A DNA stretch of 35,353 nucleotides from Kosmotogaceae bacterium (GCA_003444085.1 DLVL01000026.1:1-35353), one strand, 5' to 3'. Numbered from the stretch's first letter, positions 7,143-16,630 are shown. A program made the numbers and translations. Notes: generated by a model not told the origin, from the sequence alone.

Positions 7143-8369
7143 TCATTCTTCCTCAAAAAGGGAATCCAGGTCGTCCTTCTCGGATGGACCAGCCGTAACC
7201 TTTTGCAACGCGAATTCTACTTTCTCACCAGGATGCTCTTTCATTATGTCGAGCGTAGCAACAGAGAATTTCACGAACTCTCTCACCGGAACACTGAATC
7301 TTCTGTTCACATCGGTATATCGTTCCTTTATCGACTCGAAAATTCTCTCAGGAACAGAATTGCTGCCCAACGAAAGTCCGTAAGTATCTTTGTAACTCTT
7401 GCATATCCTTTTGAGAAGCTCCATGTATTCATCGTGTGTCATTGGTTCCAGTTCGAGCATTACTGACTGGCTTGTCTGAATGTCGTGTGTATTCTGGACT
7501 CTTTCGTGAAGTGCCTGATACGATGCAACACCGTTTTTCGCACTTTCAAACCAGTTTCTTGTCCCCAGCCACATGCAGTAAGTTGAAGACACATCTCCAC
7601 CCATAAGTTTGTCAACTGTCTCTCGAAGCTGATTGTATGCAGCATCACGGACATCTCTTCTTTTGCCTCGCAAGTTCTCCAGCTCATCCATTATGATGAT
7701 CATGCCTGGCACTTCCAGTTCTTTCAATAGGACAGCAAAAGCTTTGAGGAAATTCCATCCATCTTCATCCAGGAAGTGGTAAATTCCGACACGCTTGAGC
7801 ACACGGCGGTCTATCCGTTCACCTCTTATATATGCGATAAGGTCAGCCGTGTCTTCGTTTCGCAGCATCTTGAAAATGTAGGCAGCACAAAACTCTAGAA
7901 ACATACCTTTTGCAAGCTTTGCGTTACTTTGTAGAAAAGTCGAGACAGTCCCAGGTGATGTAACTTTCAGACCTGATTTTTCAATCTCCTTGACCTTGTC
8001 TTCAGCCCATATGTCCATAAGAACTCGCAGTGTGTTTCCTTCGATTCCGATAAGGCTCATGTTCTTCATTATTGATTTGAATAGTTCGTCCTGTTTGTGG
8101 AGGTCCTGGTAATCTTTCTCAGTGAGATAGCTAACCAGCATTCCTCGCTCTCTTCCCAGGTATTCGGAGTACTTGCCGAGAGTAGTCTTTCCGAAACCAT
8201 AGTCACCAAGGAATACACGAACTTTGCTGTTTCCAGTCGATGCAATATAATCTATATCGCTTTCTATAGCTTTTCGCTCAACTTCTCTTCCTACTATCAG
8301 CTCCGGCACATACTGTATCGGAACAGATGCTCCAGTTCTTATCGCTTCAAACATTGGTCTATAATCCAT
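7143..8369 (-). CDS. BrxD-like (DUF2791 family) P-loop ATPase
   Basis: A 408-residue ATP-binding protein. The N-terminus (MDYRPMFEAIRTGASVP, then IVGRE) is followed by Walker A GDYGFGKT (55-62) and Walker B IIIMDELEN (224-232). The region after Walker B (LRGKRRDVRDAAYNQLRE, then LVDKL-like and LGTRNWF) follows the pattern I know for the BREX BrxC/BrxD ATP-binding family, as does RGERIDRRVLKRVGI near 182-196. In type 2 BREX, BrxD is found beside BrxHI, as here. The start is ATG 8369 because AGAGGAGG lies eight bases upstream; the longer frame to 8441 would overlap the previous gene by 83 bases. The gene overlaps the previous stop by 11 bases. The likely role is a DNA-loading or sensing ATPase for the helicase (inference). 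Confidence 0.9.
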   Translation of the reverse strand: MDYRPMFEAIRTGASVPIQYVPELIVGREVERKAIESDIDYIASTGNSKVRVFLGDYGFGKTTLGKYSEYLGRERGMLVSYLTEKDYQDLHKQDELFKSIMKNMSLIGIEGNTLRVLMDIWAEDKVKEIEKSGLKVTSPGTVSTFLQSNAKLAKGMFLEFCAAYIFKMLRNEDTADLIAYIRGERIDRRVLKRVGIYHFLDEDGWNFLKAFAVLLKELEVPGMIIIMDELENLRGKRRDVRDAAYNQLRETVDKLMGGDVSSTYCMWLGTRNWFESAKNGVASYQALHERVQNTHDIQTSQSVMLELEPMTHDEYMELLKRICKSYKDTYGLSLGSNSVPERIFESIKERYTDVNRRFSVPVREFVKFSVATLDIMKEHPGEKVEFALQKVTAGPSEKDDLDSLFEEE

Positions 8370-8928
8370 TGCCGTTTCCTCCTCTCTCCAGTCTAAATGC
8401 GCTATATCGATTGCAGGAGTTTGGAGAGATGTGAACCTCAACCGAGCACGACGAATCGCGATCCTTCTCAGGAATCACGTCAAACAGATAGAAATACCTG
8501 CAGAAAAACTTCTCTACCTCCAGTCGGTTCGACGCACGCCAGTTGGCAATAATTCTCTCAAGATGGTTCAGAAACTTTCTGATTTCTATCGACGAATTCC
8601 CGTTGATCATTGAGACCTGTAAGATGGAGAGTTTCATGAATTCAACATACCAGTCTATCTTTCTAGACGCAGCCTTAAGGTAATCATGGTTGCTCTTCTC
8701 TGCCAGCCTTATGATTCGTTGAACAGAACTGGCGCTCACACCGTAACGTTCGGCCACTGATCCGGTTGACACATGTACTCTGTCAATGTACTTGCTGTAA
8801 AGCCATCGAACAGCTGATCTGACAACTTCAGCCCTTGTTCTGTCCCCGAAGCGCAGACCTCCCTCTTCCAGCTTCTCAGAGAACCTGACAAGATATGTGG
8901 GTTCGCCCTGCATCAAGTTAACTATCAA
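8359..8928 (-). CDS. Helix-turn-helix protein of the BrxD/helicase cluster
   Basis: About 189 residues from a TTG at 8928, which overlaps the stop of the WD40 gene (TTGA) and has AGAGGA six bases upstream. ATG 8913 is the alternative, with a poorly placed binding site; the open frame upstream to 9009 would overlap the WD40 gene by 85 bases. A helix-turn-helix is visible at about residues 54-75 (TGSVAERYGVSASSVQRII), preceded by FGDRTRAEVVRSAVRWLY. The C-terminal part is helical and unrecognised. DNA binding is likely. It could be an autoregulator or the DNA-recognition subunit of the system; the downstream ATPase gene overlaps its stop, arguing for equimolar production with that protein. Confidence 0.8.
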   Translation of the reverse strand: MIVNLMQGEPTYLVRFSEKLEEGGLRFGDRTRAEVVRSAVRWLYSKYIDRVHVSTGSVAERYGVSASSVQRIIRLAEKSNHDYLKAASRKIDWYVEFMKLSILQVSMINGNSSIEIRKFLNHLERIIANWRASNRLEVEKFFCRYFYLFDVIPEKDRDSSCSVEVHISPNSCNRYSAFRLERGGNGNGL

Positions 8929-11777
8929 CCTTCGTCCTCTCCACGGTAAGTTGCCGGGATCATGCTCTGCAGACTCTCCGTTATCTCTTCGTTGAGATGA
9001 CGTCCCCATACAATCATGCTGCTACTTGAGTCAGACAACTCGATAAGAGGGTTTCCTCCAAGAGATAGTTTGGGGGCGATTCTGATGACATCCAGGCGCG
9101 ATGCTTCAATCGCCAGCAAAGGTATTTCTTCTGAAGGATCGTATTTCAAGACCTTAAACACAAGATCTCGGCTACTTTCAGGAAGTGCGCTTATCTTATC
9201 CCAAAGCTCATCCACGGGATCATTAGCAGCCTTTTCTGGCTCATCACTCATTGTTGCCATAACGGGGTCTTCATACTCATCTTCGTTCTTATCATCAGAA
9301 TACGGCTCTAATGCGCCAAGTGGACAATCTCGCCATATTCCAACACTTCCATTTCGATAGCCAATTGCAACACTGCTTTCTCCGGGATTTACTGAGAGCG
9401 ACAGTACAGCCCCTCGCTTTGCGCTCATCACTTCAGTGGTTTCCTTCTTCTGAACATCCCAGACTCTGACACTCTGGTCAAGACTGGCAGAAAAAACAAC
9501 ATTCGAATCAAGGCCAAAAGCCAGAGCAGATATCCCTCCAGAGTGACCTTTGAGCTCTTCGATCAACTCTCCAGACTTGAGATCCCAGATTCTGACTATT
9601 CTATCCATAGATCCGGTAGCAAGTAGTTTTTCTGAAGGCCCCAGGGCCATGGTAGACGTGTAGTTTGATCCCGTATTGATGCTTTTCATAAGTTTGCCGC
9701 TACCAAGACTCCAGACTCTAATAGTTCTGTCGCGTGAAGCAGATACAATCCTTCCCGTCCTCTGGGATACTACGATCTGTTTCACCCAGTCCTCATGCGC
9801 TTTTATCGTATTCAGCAGTCTTCCTGACGGTAGTTTCCAGATCTTGATTGTTCCATCCCACGACCCGGAAGCTAGAATATCACCGTCACTGCTAAAAGCA
9901 ACCGCAGAGACGTAATTTGTGTGACCTTCTAGGGATCTCACGTGTCTCCCGGTCTCAAGATCCAGGAATTTCACTGTATTATCCCAGGATCCGGACGCAA
10001 CTTGTTTTCCATCAGGTGATACTGCAACGGAAAAGCCCAGCGCTGGAAAACCCTTCAGTGTGTATCTTATTCGTCCAGTCTCCATCTCATAGGCACAGAG
10101 TGAATTGTCTGCTGTCGCGATGATCAATATATCTCCATGCGGAGAGAATCTGACGGCGTTAACATCAGCGGGAAGCTTTAGCAACAGCTCAAAAGACTCG
10201 TCATGAAACTCCTCAGCTTCTGCGTGTAGACCCTCAGCCTTCCGCTGAGTAGAAAGCTCTTCAGATGATCTCTTCGATCGCTCGGGAGATTTCTTTGGCG
10301 TGCTGGTGCTTACCGAATCAAACTCCGGAACAGAGAACGTCTCAGTAAGCATCTTGTCCAGGTAATTCACAAAGCTCTGACACTGTTCCAAAGCCTCAAA
10401 CAAGAAATGCAGCAACACTTTCTGGGTCTTTGTGTGCCGGATTATGCACTTGAAGTAGCTATAAACAGAAACCTGAACCTTGTCAATCCTTCTTCTGCCT
10501 CCGTTCTGTCTTACCTCAGCAACTTTCCAGATAGTACCCACTGCTACTGATGACGGTTCAGCATCGAATTCTTCAGTTGAAAGTCTGACTTCACCGGTCT
10601 CATAACCTATCTCCGAATACAGATGTTCCACATCACCATGCGACAACTTGTCCGGAAGAAATCTCCAGAAACCTTTCCCGTCATCAATTACAAGTGTAGG
10701 GAATGTGTTCTCATCAGATTCCTCGATTGTCTTATCCTGAGGAATCTCGTGACCAATAAGCCTTACCTGGGCACCCGCATGGTATCTGGGGTCTTCAATT
10801 TCCTCGGAACCAACTATCACCCAGCACCGACCAGAAAAGGATTCTCTTAGAAGACGTCTGAGTTGCCTGCCAACTTTCGAAAGCAACCAGTTCCTGGTGG
10901 TATGCCAGAAGACTGGTGATAGCCTGTAGTTTCTGCCTGCTTCCAGCATGGCATATCTCCATGTACTGACATCTGCTCTTACTTTCCAGAGGTCGTCGAG
11001 CACCGAACGGATTATTGCTGGATTCACTCCCATCTTCGGAATAATTGTCTCAGAGTATGCTATGAGATCCCTGAGAATCGTATCAGCCTTTGAAATGAAC
11101 AGAGGGAGATCAGCGTGATCAAATGCCTGCTTCTTCACAAGTTCCTGGAGCTGGTTTGTCTGAAATGCTGAAGCTGCTTCGTCTGAAGGAGTGTGCTCTG
11201 CGAGTAGAATCGATGCGATTCTTGAGAGTCTTGGCAGTGGAGAAGAGGGAAGCTTCATGAGTTCATCAATAAGATCTCCAGCAAAGACCTCAATATCCAT
11301 CTTCTCTGCGTATTCCTTGTATTGTGTCAGGGTATTAGCTAGTTCTTCGATTCCCTTCTCGAATGTCTTCTGAGCCGAGACAATCTCTGCAAGGTGCTGG
11401 TTAACAACCAGCACGAATACCTTTGGCCCGTTGTTCATGTTCTCCAGTGCTTCAATATGCTCAGGGATTATTCTCCCCCAGGACAGGATGCATTGCTCCA
11501 TCTTGCTCTCCGCATCTCGTTTCGTCCTCGCTTTGGCAATATCTAGAGTCCCCCATGGTGTCTCACATATCGTGCAGTATCTTACTGACAAAGGTAGAAG
11601 AGAAGTTAGAATGGATGAACTCTCGTCTTTGTCAGTAGCAAGAGCCAATTTCGAGTTGGCAAATAGAGTTCTCCACTTTCTGTCTTTGAAAGTCTTCTCC
11701 AACTCGTTCTTGACTTCTGGCAAATCAAGAACAGAGGATGTTCTGTTTGTCAGGCCCCTTCTTGAGTTTTCTTGCAT
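8925..11777 (-). CDS. Large protein: novel N-terminal region plus seven-bladed WD40 propeller
   Basis: The protein has 950 residues from ATG 11777, which follows GAGGAG by six bases; the longer frame to GTG 11849 begins inside the promoter region. Residues 1 to about 500 match nothing I recognise. They are partly helical, contain CTICETPWGTL and a predicted strand WVIVGSEEI, and end in a Ser/Lys-rich linker near 480-510. About 525-817 form seven WD40 blades, seen as repeats such as VSAVAFSSDGDILASGSWDG then IKIW, and IRVWSLGSGK. The last 130 residues include an acidic patch (DDKNEDEYEDP) and a helical tail. It is the first gene of the accessory operon and so may be its sensor or scaffold; WD40 propellers commonly mediate protein binding. 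No nuclease, protease or TIR signature was seen. Confidence 0.88.
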   Translation of the reverse strand: MQENSRRGLTNRTSSVLDLPEVKNELEKTFKDRKWRTLFANSKLALATDKDESSSILTSLLPLSVRYCTICETPWGTLDIAKARTKRDAESKMEQCILSWGRIIPEHIEALENMNNGPKVFVLVVNQHLAEIVSAQKTFEKGIEELANTLTQYKEYAEKMDIEVFAGDLIDELMKLPSSPLPRLSRIASILLAEHTPSDEAASAFQTNQLQELVKKQAFDHADLPLFISKADTILRDLIAYSETIIPKMGVNPAIIRSVLDDLWKVRADVSTWRYAMLEAGRNYRLSPVFWHTTRNWLLSKVGRQLRRLLRESFSGRCWVIVGSEEIEDPRYHAGAQVRLIGHEIPQDKTIEESDENTFPTLVIDDGKGFWRFLPDKLSHGDVEHLYSEIGYETGEVRLSTEEFDAEPSSVAVGTIWKVAEVRQNGGRRRIDKVQVSVYSYFKCIIRHTKTQKVLLHFLFEALEQCQSFVNYLDKMLTETFSVPEFDSVSTSTPKKSPERSKRSSEELSTQRKAEGLHAEAEEFHDESFELLLKLPADVNAVRFSPHGDILIIATADNSLCAYEMETGRIRYTLKGFPALGFSVAVSPDGKQVASGSWDNTVKFLDLETGRHVRSLEGHTNYVSAVAFSSDGDILASGSWDGTIKIWKLPSGRLLNTIKAHEDWVKQIVVSQRTGRIVSASRDRTIRVWSLGSGKLMKSINTGSNYTSTMALGPSEKLLATGSMDRIVRIWDLKSGELIEELKGHSGGISALAFGLDSNVVFSASLDQSVRVWDVQKKETTEVMSAKRGAVLSLSVNPGESSVAIGYRNGSVGIWRDCPLGALEPYSDDKNEDEYEDPVMATMSDEPEKAANDPVDELWDKISALPESSRDLVFKVLKYDPSEEIPLLAIEASRLDVIRIAPKLSLGGNPLIELSDSSSSMIVWGRHLNEEITESLQSMIPATYRGEDEG

Positions 11778-11865
11778 GAGTAACTCCTCAACGCAAAATT
11801 GTTGCCCGGAAGTTTCATCTAAAACAGTCCAGACAACATATGTAAACACAGCACTCTATAGCTTG

Positions 11866-11874
11866 ATTATAGCA
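11866..11874 (-). promoter_or_regulatory. Extended -10 promoter of the accessory operon
   Basis: On the minus strand TGCTATAAT (11866-11874) is a perfect extended -10 element. No convincing -35 is found at 16-18 bp, as is usual for extended -10 promoters. It lies downstream of the rpoC terminator and predicts a start near 11859, about 80 nt before ATG 11777. The WD40-to-helicase genes therefore appear to be transcribed independently of rpoBC. Confidence 0.6.
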
Positions 11875-11898
11875 TCTGTATCCCCAAGATTGACCTAT

Positions 11899-11934
11899 CC
11901 AAAGAAATACCGCGGGCCAGAAAAGCCCGCGGTA
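11899..11934 (-). terminator. Intrinsic terminator of rpoC
   Basis: TACCGCGGGC (11908-11917) and GCCCGCGGTA (11925-11934) form a perfect 10-bp GC-rich stem with a 7-nt loop. On the minus strand it is followed by TTTCTTT (11901-11907). It starts ten bases after the rpoC stop and closes the ribosomal-protein/RNA polymerase operon. Confidence 0.85.
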
Positions 11935-11944
11935 CACATAGTTG

Positions 11945-14900
11945 CTATCCGATTTCCTGTTCTTCGATCCCAAATATACCCGTCGATTCTTCGACCTGCA
12001 GATTTGCATGCATGTCGAGGCCCGTTCCTGCAGGTATAAGTTGTCCAACGATCACGTTTTCCTTCAGCCCTTTCAATCTGTCTATCTTTCCCTCTACTGA
12101 AGCTTCGGTAAGGATCTGTGGGGTCTGCTGGAAAGATGCAGCTGACAACCATCCTTCACTCTCAAGAGAAGCCTTTGTAATCCTGAGAAGTCTTCTCTTA
12201 TACCTGATAACATCCTTTGGAAGAATCTGAATCCTTCTTTCTGGAAGAGCATAATTCTGCTCGATTTCTTCAAGATAAGCCTGATAGCGTTCTTCGTCGA
12301 CATCATATACCGTAACCTCTTTAATTCCGCTATTTACAAGCTTCTTAAGGAGCTCCTGCGTAACAACTTCCCCTTCTGAGGTAATCTTCTCGGTTTTTCC
12401 GTCCGCGTCTTTTCCGAGAATCCTGCGGGCCATTCTTCTCCCGAGGATCACCTCACGGTTATCTTCTATTCTCTTATTAGCTTCCTGAATCTCTTTGTTG
12501 ATTCTCTTGACATCCTGAACATTCAGCAGGTTACCTGGCAGAAAGTCGGTGTCGCCCTGATCAATCACTTCGACTTTTGAAAGCATCTGTTTGATGATCA
12601 ATTCAAAGTGTTTATCACTGATCTCAACACCCTGCTCTGCATAGACTCGCTTGATCTCCGTCAACAGATAAAGCGCAGTGGGTACCAGACCTAGTTTTTC
12701 CATTAGCTTCCTGGGCCTGACTGTCCCCGTTGATACAGTGTCTCCTTGAACCACTTTGTCGCCAATTCCTACTTTTGGCTTGGTTGTAGTCGAAAGATCA
12801 TACTCCCGGATCTTTCCCTCTTTTGTTTCAACGTAGATCTTCCTTCTCCCCTTTTCATCACTTGCCATATCTTTCACGAAACCATCTTCTTCGATGAATA
12901 ACGCTTCAGGATCTCTCAACTTCTTCCTGGCCTCGAAGAGCTCCTCGGCCCGTGGCAGTCCTCGTGTTATATCGGCACCCGTGGCGATCCCACCTGTATG
13001 GAAGGTCCTCATTGTCAGCTGTGTTCCGGGCTCACCGATTGACTGGGCTGCGACTATTCCAACAGCTTCTCCGACATTGACGATATGATGATTTGAAAGA
13101 TCCATTCCATAACACATCGAACAGACACCTTGCTCGGATTCGCACGTGAGAACTGACCTAACCCTGATGGGGGGACGCACCTCAATCTGCTCCAGATCAT
13201 TCTCTGCAAGGAGTTTTGAAGTGAAAAAATCCACGTGTTCCTGGTACTTCACAAGCATTCTTCTGTCACCGTTCCTGAACTCCGGCCCCACGTACACCTG
13301 ACCAACTGCAGGGTATTGGATAACATCAACAGATTCGACGCTGTTTGATTTAAGTGTTCTCAAGATTTCGCTCGTAATCTGCGTACCAGCACTGTAGCTG
13401 TGGCCATTAACGAAGAAATCGTCTGCGAAGACTGTGAAATACGTCAGATGTGAAGTCTTCAGGAGATCAAGCTTGACCGATTCCTGAACAGGGACAGTCC
13501 GCTTCGTGCTTGCCAGGAATGATGCATCTCCTTCATGAAGGAGTGTATCCCTGACATATTTCTTGCCGCTCATCGGATTTACCAGGGTCTTGCCTGAAAG
13601 AGGATCAATGACATCTTCAGAGAGTACTCTCCCAAACAGGTAATCCTCCAATCTCTCGATCGTAACATCATCAGCAATGAGTTCTACAGCCTCAATCCCT
13701 TCTCTTGTATTACAGTCTGGAGTGCTTACGGTGATCGTCTGTGATACATCGACCAATCTCCTGGTGAGATACCCTGCAAAAGAAGTTCTCAGAGCAGTAT
13801 CTGCAGAACCCTTACGTGCACCATGCGTGGATGTGAAGAACTCCAGCTCTGTAAGACCGTCTCTGAAGTTGGAAGTAATAGGGACTTCAATCGTCTTTCC
13901 TGAAGGATCCGACATCAGACCGCGCATTCCCGCAAGCTGTTTCAACTGGTCGACATTTCCCCTCGCACCAGAATCAACCATCATGAAAATGGGATTGAAG
14001 GGAAGTTTACGGAACTCATCGTAGGTCTTGTTCATCAGATCTTCTGTTGTCTTGCTCCAGATATTGATTACCTCACGCTCCCGGTCGACTTCTGTCAGGA
14101 ATCCCTGCCGATAAAGTTCAGCGATTTCGGTAACCCGTTCCTGTGCTTCCTTGATAATCTTGTCTTTCTCAGGGTAGACAATGATGTCTTTCACGGATAT
14201 TGTGAGACCACTGAGAGTGGCATAATGGAAACCGAGCCTCATCATGTCATCGAGAAGATCCGAGGTCATGTCCATGCCGTATCTCTCAAAACAATCGTAG
14301 ATGACTTGCTTGATCTGCTTCTTCTTGAAGGTAGTTGTATAGTTCTTTATCTCATCAGGCAGAATCGAGTTGAAAATGATTCGGCCAACGGTTGTCAGTG
14401 TAAGTTCCCCACTCGACTCATCAAGTTTCACAAGTATTGGATCATGCAACTTCAGGTAGTCGTTCTCGTGTGCTATGAGAGCTTCTTGCTCACTCGAGAA
14501 CTTCCACGTGATCTTTTCCAGAGCTTTCTCACGAACAAGTTTTCTTATTTCAGCTTGATCCCTTCCTTCTTCCACAAGCTGCCTCTGAAGTTTCTCCAGC
14601 TCATCTTCTACAGCCCTGAACTCGTGATCTACAGTCGTGAGATAGTACGCTCCGACAATAATATCCTTGCCGGGCATCGAAATTGGTTTGCCGTTTGCTG
14701 GAGAGATAACATTGTATCTACTAAGCATCAAGAACTTGGATTCAGCCTGAGCTGCTGCAGATAGAGGCACATGTACAGCCATCTGATCTCCGTCAAAGTC
14801 AGCATTGAAAGGAGCACAAACAAGCGGATGAAGCTGAATAGCATTACCTTCTACGAGTCTTGGGATAAAAGACTGTATCGATATCCTGTGAAGTGTCGGA

Positions 14901-16630
14901 GCTCGGTTAAGCAACACCGGATGGCCCTTGATGACATCTTCAAGGACTTCCCAGGCCTCGGGCATTTCCTTCTCGATTATCGTCTTCTTCAACTTCCTTG
15001 CCGTTTTGCTTGATTCGCTTCCATGCAACAACCTGGAAAGCACGAATGGTTTGAAAAGCTCCATGGCAACTCTCTTTGGTATGCCACATTCGTGAATTCT
15101 CAAATCCGGGCCAACGACAATAACAGCTCTTCCAGAATAATCAACACGTTTACCGAGCAGGTTTCGTCGGAATCTTCCCTTCTTCCCCTTAACCAGGTCT
15201 GTCAAAGACTTCAAGGGCCGTCCTGATTTATCTGATACAGGCTTTCCAACCCGTCCGTTAAAAATCAGACTGTCCACAGCTTCTTGCAACATCCTTTTTT
15301 CATTCCGAACGATTATGTCTGGAGCACCAATACTCAGGAGCTTTGCCAATCTGTTATTTCTGTTAATCACTCGCCTGTAGAGATCGTTGATATCCGTTGT
15401 CGCGAACCTTCCCCCTTCAATTTGTATCATTGGCCTGATGTCAGGAGGGATGACAGGAATCACACTCATGACTATCCATTCAGGCAGATTCTTCGAGCGT
15501 ATAAAGTCTTTGACGAACTTCAGTCTCTTCAGAAGCTTCAATGCCCTCGCGCTACTTCTGGAAAGACCTCGAAGCTCATGCTCAATCTCTGCCTGCAGTT
15601 CCTCAAGATCAAGCGACTTAAGGAGTTTCTTTATGGCAGCGGCACCGTAATCACAGACAACCTTACCTGGATATAGTTCTCTGTATGCTTCGAATTCGTT
15701 CTCTATGAGAACATCTCCAATGTTTCGTTCTGTCTCTTTAGAGACTTCTTCGTCGATCTCGGTGATTATGACTATTGGCCTGTCGTTTTCCGTATCAGTT
15801 TCAACCTCAAACTTGCCAGGGTAGTGTTCATCAAAGATCGTGAATTCGGAAGAAGAGAGTACCTCGTCTTCAAAAAGGAACCTGTCTGCAATTGTGTCGC
15901 CTTTGTGTACCTCGTCACCGTCGGCAACATACACCAGCGCTCCCTCAAATACAGGGTACTTTTTCTCTATGCCTGTGTTATCCCTGACCGTGATCCATGT
16001 TAACTCCCGATCTGTAGAGCTGTTTGCTTCTTCAATCTTAACAACACCATCAATATCAGACACAACAGGCCCTTTGGGAGACTTTATCTTGTAACCCTGC
16101 TCCACTTCGAAGTCAAGCTTCTTGTTGTATATTTCATATTCGGTCTGATGAAGTGTTTGTCCCGGAAAGAAATCCGTATCCTTGGGATCAGAGACAACAT
16201 ACAGTCTCTCGATTACTCTCTTCGAACCGTAGTAAATGATGTTTTCCAGATCCTTGGCAGGAATATTTAGCAACGACGAGAGTATGCTCGGTGCGCTCTT
16301 CAAGTACCAGACGTGCGTTACGGGAGCAGCCAGTTCGATGTGTCCCATCTTGCGCCTTCTCGCTTCTTTCGATTCTACTTTTACGCTGCACCGTTCACAA
16401 ATCGTTCCATCATACTTCTTGCCCTTGTACTTCCCACAAGCGCACTCGTAGTCCTTTGTAGGACCAAAAATCTTCTCGCAAAACAGCCCGTCTTTCTCAG
16501 GTTTGAACGTCCTGTAGTTTATTGTCTCGGGCTTCTTCACCTCGCCACTTGACCATGATCTGATGCGTTCTGGCGAAGCAATGTTGATCTGAAGCGTACC
16601 TACTTTCCTCTTAAAGGTGCTAACAGGCAT
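11945..16630 (-). CDS. rpoC: RNA polymerase beta' subunit
   Basis: The catalytic beta' subunit, 1561 residues. An N-terminal zinc site (C63, C65, C78, C81) is followed by an extra segment, about residues 170-335, absent from the E. coli protein. This insertion contains sandwich-barrel-like stretches (VYVADGDEVHKGDTIAD) and ends before GAAAIKKLLKSLDLE. The active-site NADFDGDQMAVH is at about 606-617. A second zinc site (CESEQGVCSMCYG) and the bridge-helix/trigger-loop region (GARGNVDQLKQLAGMRGLM) are intact. ATG 16630 was chosen over the adjacent TTG 16633 because of its spacing from AAGGAGG. It lies 40 bases after rpoB, is the last gene of the operon, and is followed by a terminator. Confidence 0.98.
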   Translation of the reverse strand: MPVSTFKRKVGTLQINIASPERIRSWSSGEVKKPETINYRTFKPEKDGLFCEKIFGPTKDYECACGKYKGKKYDGTICERCSVKVESKEARRRKMGHIELAAPVTHVWYLKSAPSILSSLLNIPAKDLENIIYYGSKRVIERLYVVSDPKDTDFFPGQTLHQTEYEIYNKKLDFEVEQGYKIKSPKGPVVSDIDGVVKIEEANSSTDRELTWITVRDNTGIEKKYPVFEGALVYVADGDEVHKGDTIADRFLFEDEVLSSSEFTIFDEHYPGKFEVETDTENDRPIVIITEIDEEVSKETERNIGDVLIENEFEAYRELYPGKVVCDYGAAAIKKLLKSLDLEELQAEIEHELRGLSRSSARALKLLKRLKFVKDFIRSKNLPEWIVMSVIPVIPPDIRPMIQIEGGRFATTDINDLYRRVINRNNRLAKLLSIGAPDIIVRNEKRMLQEAVDSLIFNGRVGKPVSDKSGRPLKSLTDLVKGKKGRFRRNLLGKRVDYSGRAVIVVGPDLRIHECGIPKRVAMELFKPFVLSRLLHGSESSKTARKLKKTIIEKEMPEAWEVLEDVIKGHPVLLNRAPTLHRISIQSFIPRLVEGNAIQLHPLVCAPFNADFDGDQMAVHVPLSAAAQAESKFLMLSRYNVISPANGKPISMPGKDIIVGAYYLTTVDHEFRAVEDELEKLQRQLVEEGRDQAEIRKLVREKALEKITWKFSSEQEALIAHENDYLKLHDPILVKLDESSGELTLTTVGRIIFNSILPDEIKNYTTTFKKKQIKQVIYDCFERYGMDMTSDLLDDMMRLGFHYATLSGLTISVKDIIVYPEKDKIIKEAQERVTEIAELYRQGFLTEVDREREVINIWSKTTEDLMNKTYDEFRKLPFNPIFMMVDSGARGNVDQLKQLAGMRGLMSDPSGKTIEVPITSNFRDGLTELEFFTSTHGARKGSADTALRTSFAGYLTRRLVDVSQTITVSTPDCNTREGIEAVELIADDVTIERLEDYLFGRVLSEDVIDPLSGKTLVNPMSGKKYVRDTLLHEGDASFLASTKRTVPVQESVKLDLLKTSHLTYFTVFADDFFVNGHSYSAGTQITSEILRTLKSNSVESVDVIQYPAVGQVYVGPEFRNGDRRMLVKYQEHVDFFTSKLLAENDLEQIEVRPPIRVRSVLTCESEQGVCSMCYGMDLSNHHIVNVGEAVGIVAAQSIGEPGTQLTMRTFHTGGIATGADITRGLPRAEELFEARKKLRDPEALFIEEDGFVKDMASDEKGRRKIYVETKEGKIREYDLSTTTKPKVGIGDKVVQGDTVSTGTVRPRKLMEKLGLVPTALYLLTEIKRVYAEQGVEISDKHFELIIKQMLSKVEVIDQGDTDFLPGNLLNVQDVKRINKEIQEANKRIEDNREVILGRRMARRILGKDADGKTEKITSEGEVVTQELLKKLVNSGIKEVTVYDVDEERYQAYLEEIEQNYALPERRIQILPKDVIRYKRRLLRITKASLESEGWLSAASFQQTPQILTEASVEGKIDRLKGLKENVIVGQLIPAGTGLDMHANLQVEESTGIFGIEEQEIG

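Noticed and set aside
6841..7383. Plus-strand open frames of 167-180 codons across the helicase/ATPase junction
   Set aside because: They are shadows of two genes with clear motifs, and their translations look like non-coding composition.
8370..8441. 24-residue N-terminal extension of the BrxD-like ATPase
   Set aside because: AGAGGAGG is placed correctly for ATG 8369, and the extension would overlap the HTH gene by 83 bases.
4985..11777. A complete BREX system
   Set aside because: No PglX methylase, PglZ phosphatase, BrxC/PglY or BrxL is present in the window; only the BrxD/BrxHI-like pair is found.
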